Below, one piece after another: positions 62,768 to 64,000 of a stretch of 64,000 nt of DNA. Position 1 is the first letter of the stretch. The number at the start of each line of letters is the position of its first letter. The notes under the pieces were generated by a model. That model was given only the letters and a program-made list of their open reading frames with translations, ran no database searches and was not told the DNA's origin. Origin of the DNA: Leucocoprinus leucothites (taxonomy: Eukaryota; Basidiomycota; Agaricomycetes; Agaricales; Agaricaceae); contig JAACJO010000013.1 in assembly GCA_013368445.1 (NCBI GenBank), positions 1,178,001-1,242,000 of the forward strand, given 5' to 3'. Position numbers and translations under genes: made by a program.

Positions 62768-64000
62768 TTTTTTTTCTTTTTTTAAATCAATGAATTTATA
62801 TAGCGGTGCTCGATCGCAGTCCACTTTCAACTAAATATTACAAACAGACGGTACACTACAGCAAGCTGGGGTACACGAAGTGGTTGGAGACCGCTTAAGA
62901 CATAGACTATACACAATTAGTCCAGCAAAATAGAGAAGACTCGAGAGAGAGACTATAGAACGAGGTGTTATACACAGAGATTGGACTCAAGAGAAAAGAG
63001 AAGAGAAGAGATGAAAGAATATAGTTCACCTTCATTTGGTTCGGCAGGCACATGGGCTTGATGCGGCAGTGGACGCATGTCATGATTGATGAAGGCAAAA
63101 GTGGCTGGATTCTTTTTCAAGAACTCGACGAAGAACTCATATTGAGGGAAGGCGCATTGCACCCATTGAGTGCAGATGGGGTAGAGAGGGCAATAGCACA
63201 GGATGTGATGTCGTGATTCCAGGCGATGGCCACAACGACAGGATATTGGTTCAAGGGGGAAGAACCTTTCGCAATAGACTCCAATTGGAGCATGATTTAG
63301 GATGGCTCTAGTGGTACGAGTGCATAATGATGGTGATTCATTAGCTAATGTGAGCCAAGTGCCTCCCTTGACGTAGGTAGGAATGAGGAACTTGCGATTT
63401 TTCTTGGAAAGAAGGAAACTGTTGCCGCGGTACTTCTTCTTCCAGAATGTAGATTCCCAGGATTTTTGGCAATCGTTGGTGGCTTTGCATCATAAAACGT
63501 TGAGGGTGGCACCCATGTGAGAAGGGGCATGTATACGCGTGGAGGTGATGTCATTATGGACTTTGAGATGGGGTTTCCAATGCCATTTGGAAGGGATGTC
63601 CCAGAAGTCAATAGATCGAGATGGTTTAGCTACGAGCCAATCGGATAGAAGCTGGCAGACTTGAATTGACTGCGACTGGCTTGAATGGATGGATGGGTCA
63701 ACTGCCAGCTTGGCTGCTGGAAGACAGTCAGTGATAAGGATGATATGGTCGCATTGGAGGGAAATAGCTTTGGCAATGCCAATGTGAATGGAGTAGAGTT
63801 CAGCATCCGTGGAAGAAGCCCAACTGCTTGCCTGTTTTGCATGAGACACTTGTCGTCCGCCGCGATATAAATGTGCTGCCGAAACCACCTGAAGGGAACC
63901 TACAAGGGGAACAGAAGCATCAGTGATAACTGAAATACAATTATGATTCGAAGACAAAGAGGAAAAGATCAAGTCGAGAGACAGTACATGTTTGTATGTT
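62768..64000 (-). mobile_element. L-13: LINE-A copy, cut by window end
   Basis: Poly(T), reverse complement of the LINE-A 3' UTR with the hairpin, and ORF2 C-terminal sequence running off the right edge. It is inserted in N3-c. Confidence 0.9.
62968..64000 (-). pseudogene. LINE-A ORF2 C-terminus in L-13
   Basis: Right to left: RNase H (NCISVITDASVPLVGSLQVV, SSTDAELYSIHIGIAKAI, LITDCLPAAKLAVDPSIH), the linker DIPSKWHWKPHLKVH, the Cys/His box near 63,200-63,245 and the C-terminus LESNLCV (stop at 62,968). Frames are broken near 63,490 and 63,345. The RT part lies outside the window. Confidence 0.87.

Noticed and set aside
1..64000. tRNA, rRNA, or host protein genes
   Set aside because: None was recognised by eye. 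All longer frames match transposon proteins or are shadows of them.

Overview
The window is a dense nest of transposable elements with no host gene, tRNA or rRNA that I can recognise. It looks like heterochromatin or a transposon island of a filamentous fungus. A basidiomycete (Agaricomycete) is likely because of the mix of a chromodomain Ty3/gypsy element, a Ty1/copia element, Tad/I-like LINEs with a zinc-knuckle ORF1 and an ORF2 carrying APE endonuclease, reverse transcriptase and RNase H, a Tc1/mariner element, and a 52-bp intron. The species cannot be told.

Names used here. LINE-A is the autonomous LINE; copies are L-1 to L-13. N1, N2 and N3 are three families that carry only an ORF1-like (gag) gene, end in poly(A), and share short 5' and 3' terminal motifs with LINE-A. 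Gypsy-A, -B, -C are Ty3 elements; Copia-C, -D, -E are Ty1 elements, with solo copies of the 302-bp copia LTR and the 559-bp gypsy LTR scattered around.

Layout. 1-1,341: Gypsy-A gag and leader (-). 1,342-3,209: LINE ORF1 piece and two LTRs. 3,210-6,466: L-2 (+), placed in Copia-D (-, 6,467-9,447). 9,448-10,747: LTR and LINE scraps. 10,748-21,746: Gypsy-B (-) with both 559-bp LTRs, gag, protease, RT, RNase H, integrase with chromodomain, and a spliced gene on the opposite strand (11,439-12,663); it is interrupted by N2-a and N1-a. 21,747-27,730: N-family and LINE nest. 27,731-32,466: Copia-C (-), the best preserved copia pol. 32,694-45,276: Copia-E gag (+) split by N2-b (itself holding N1-b, with an intact 635-codon ORF1), by the full-length L-8 (38,047-45,040), and by a young Tc1/mariner (45,277-46,869). 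46,872-64,000: more LINE copies (L-9 to L-13) split by N2-c, N1-c, N1-d, N3-c and a copia solo LTR.

How it fits together. The order of insertion can be read from target-site duplications (TSDs). L-8 appears able to make ORF1p, but its ORF2 has one stop codon. The gag-only families have no RT and probably depend on LINE-A ORF2p. Decay is dominated by loss of CpG (CG to TG or CA): almost every stop I traced is a TGA where a relative has, or the frame implies, CGA. The most novel items are the antisense Zn2Cys6-like gene in Gypsy-B, a likely self-priming site in Gypsy-B with a well-placed TATA box, and the half-LINE families with a common 3' hairpin.
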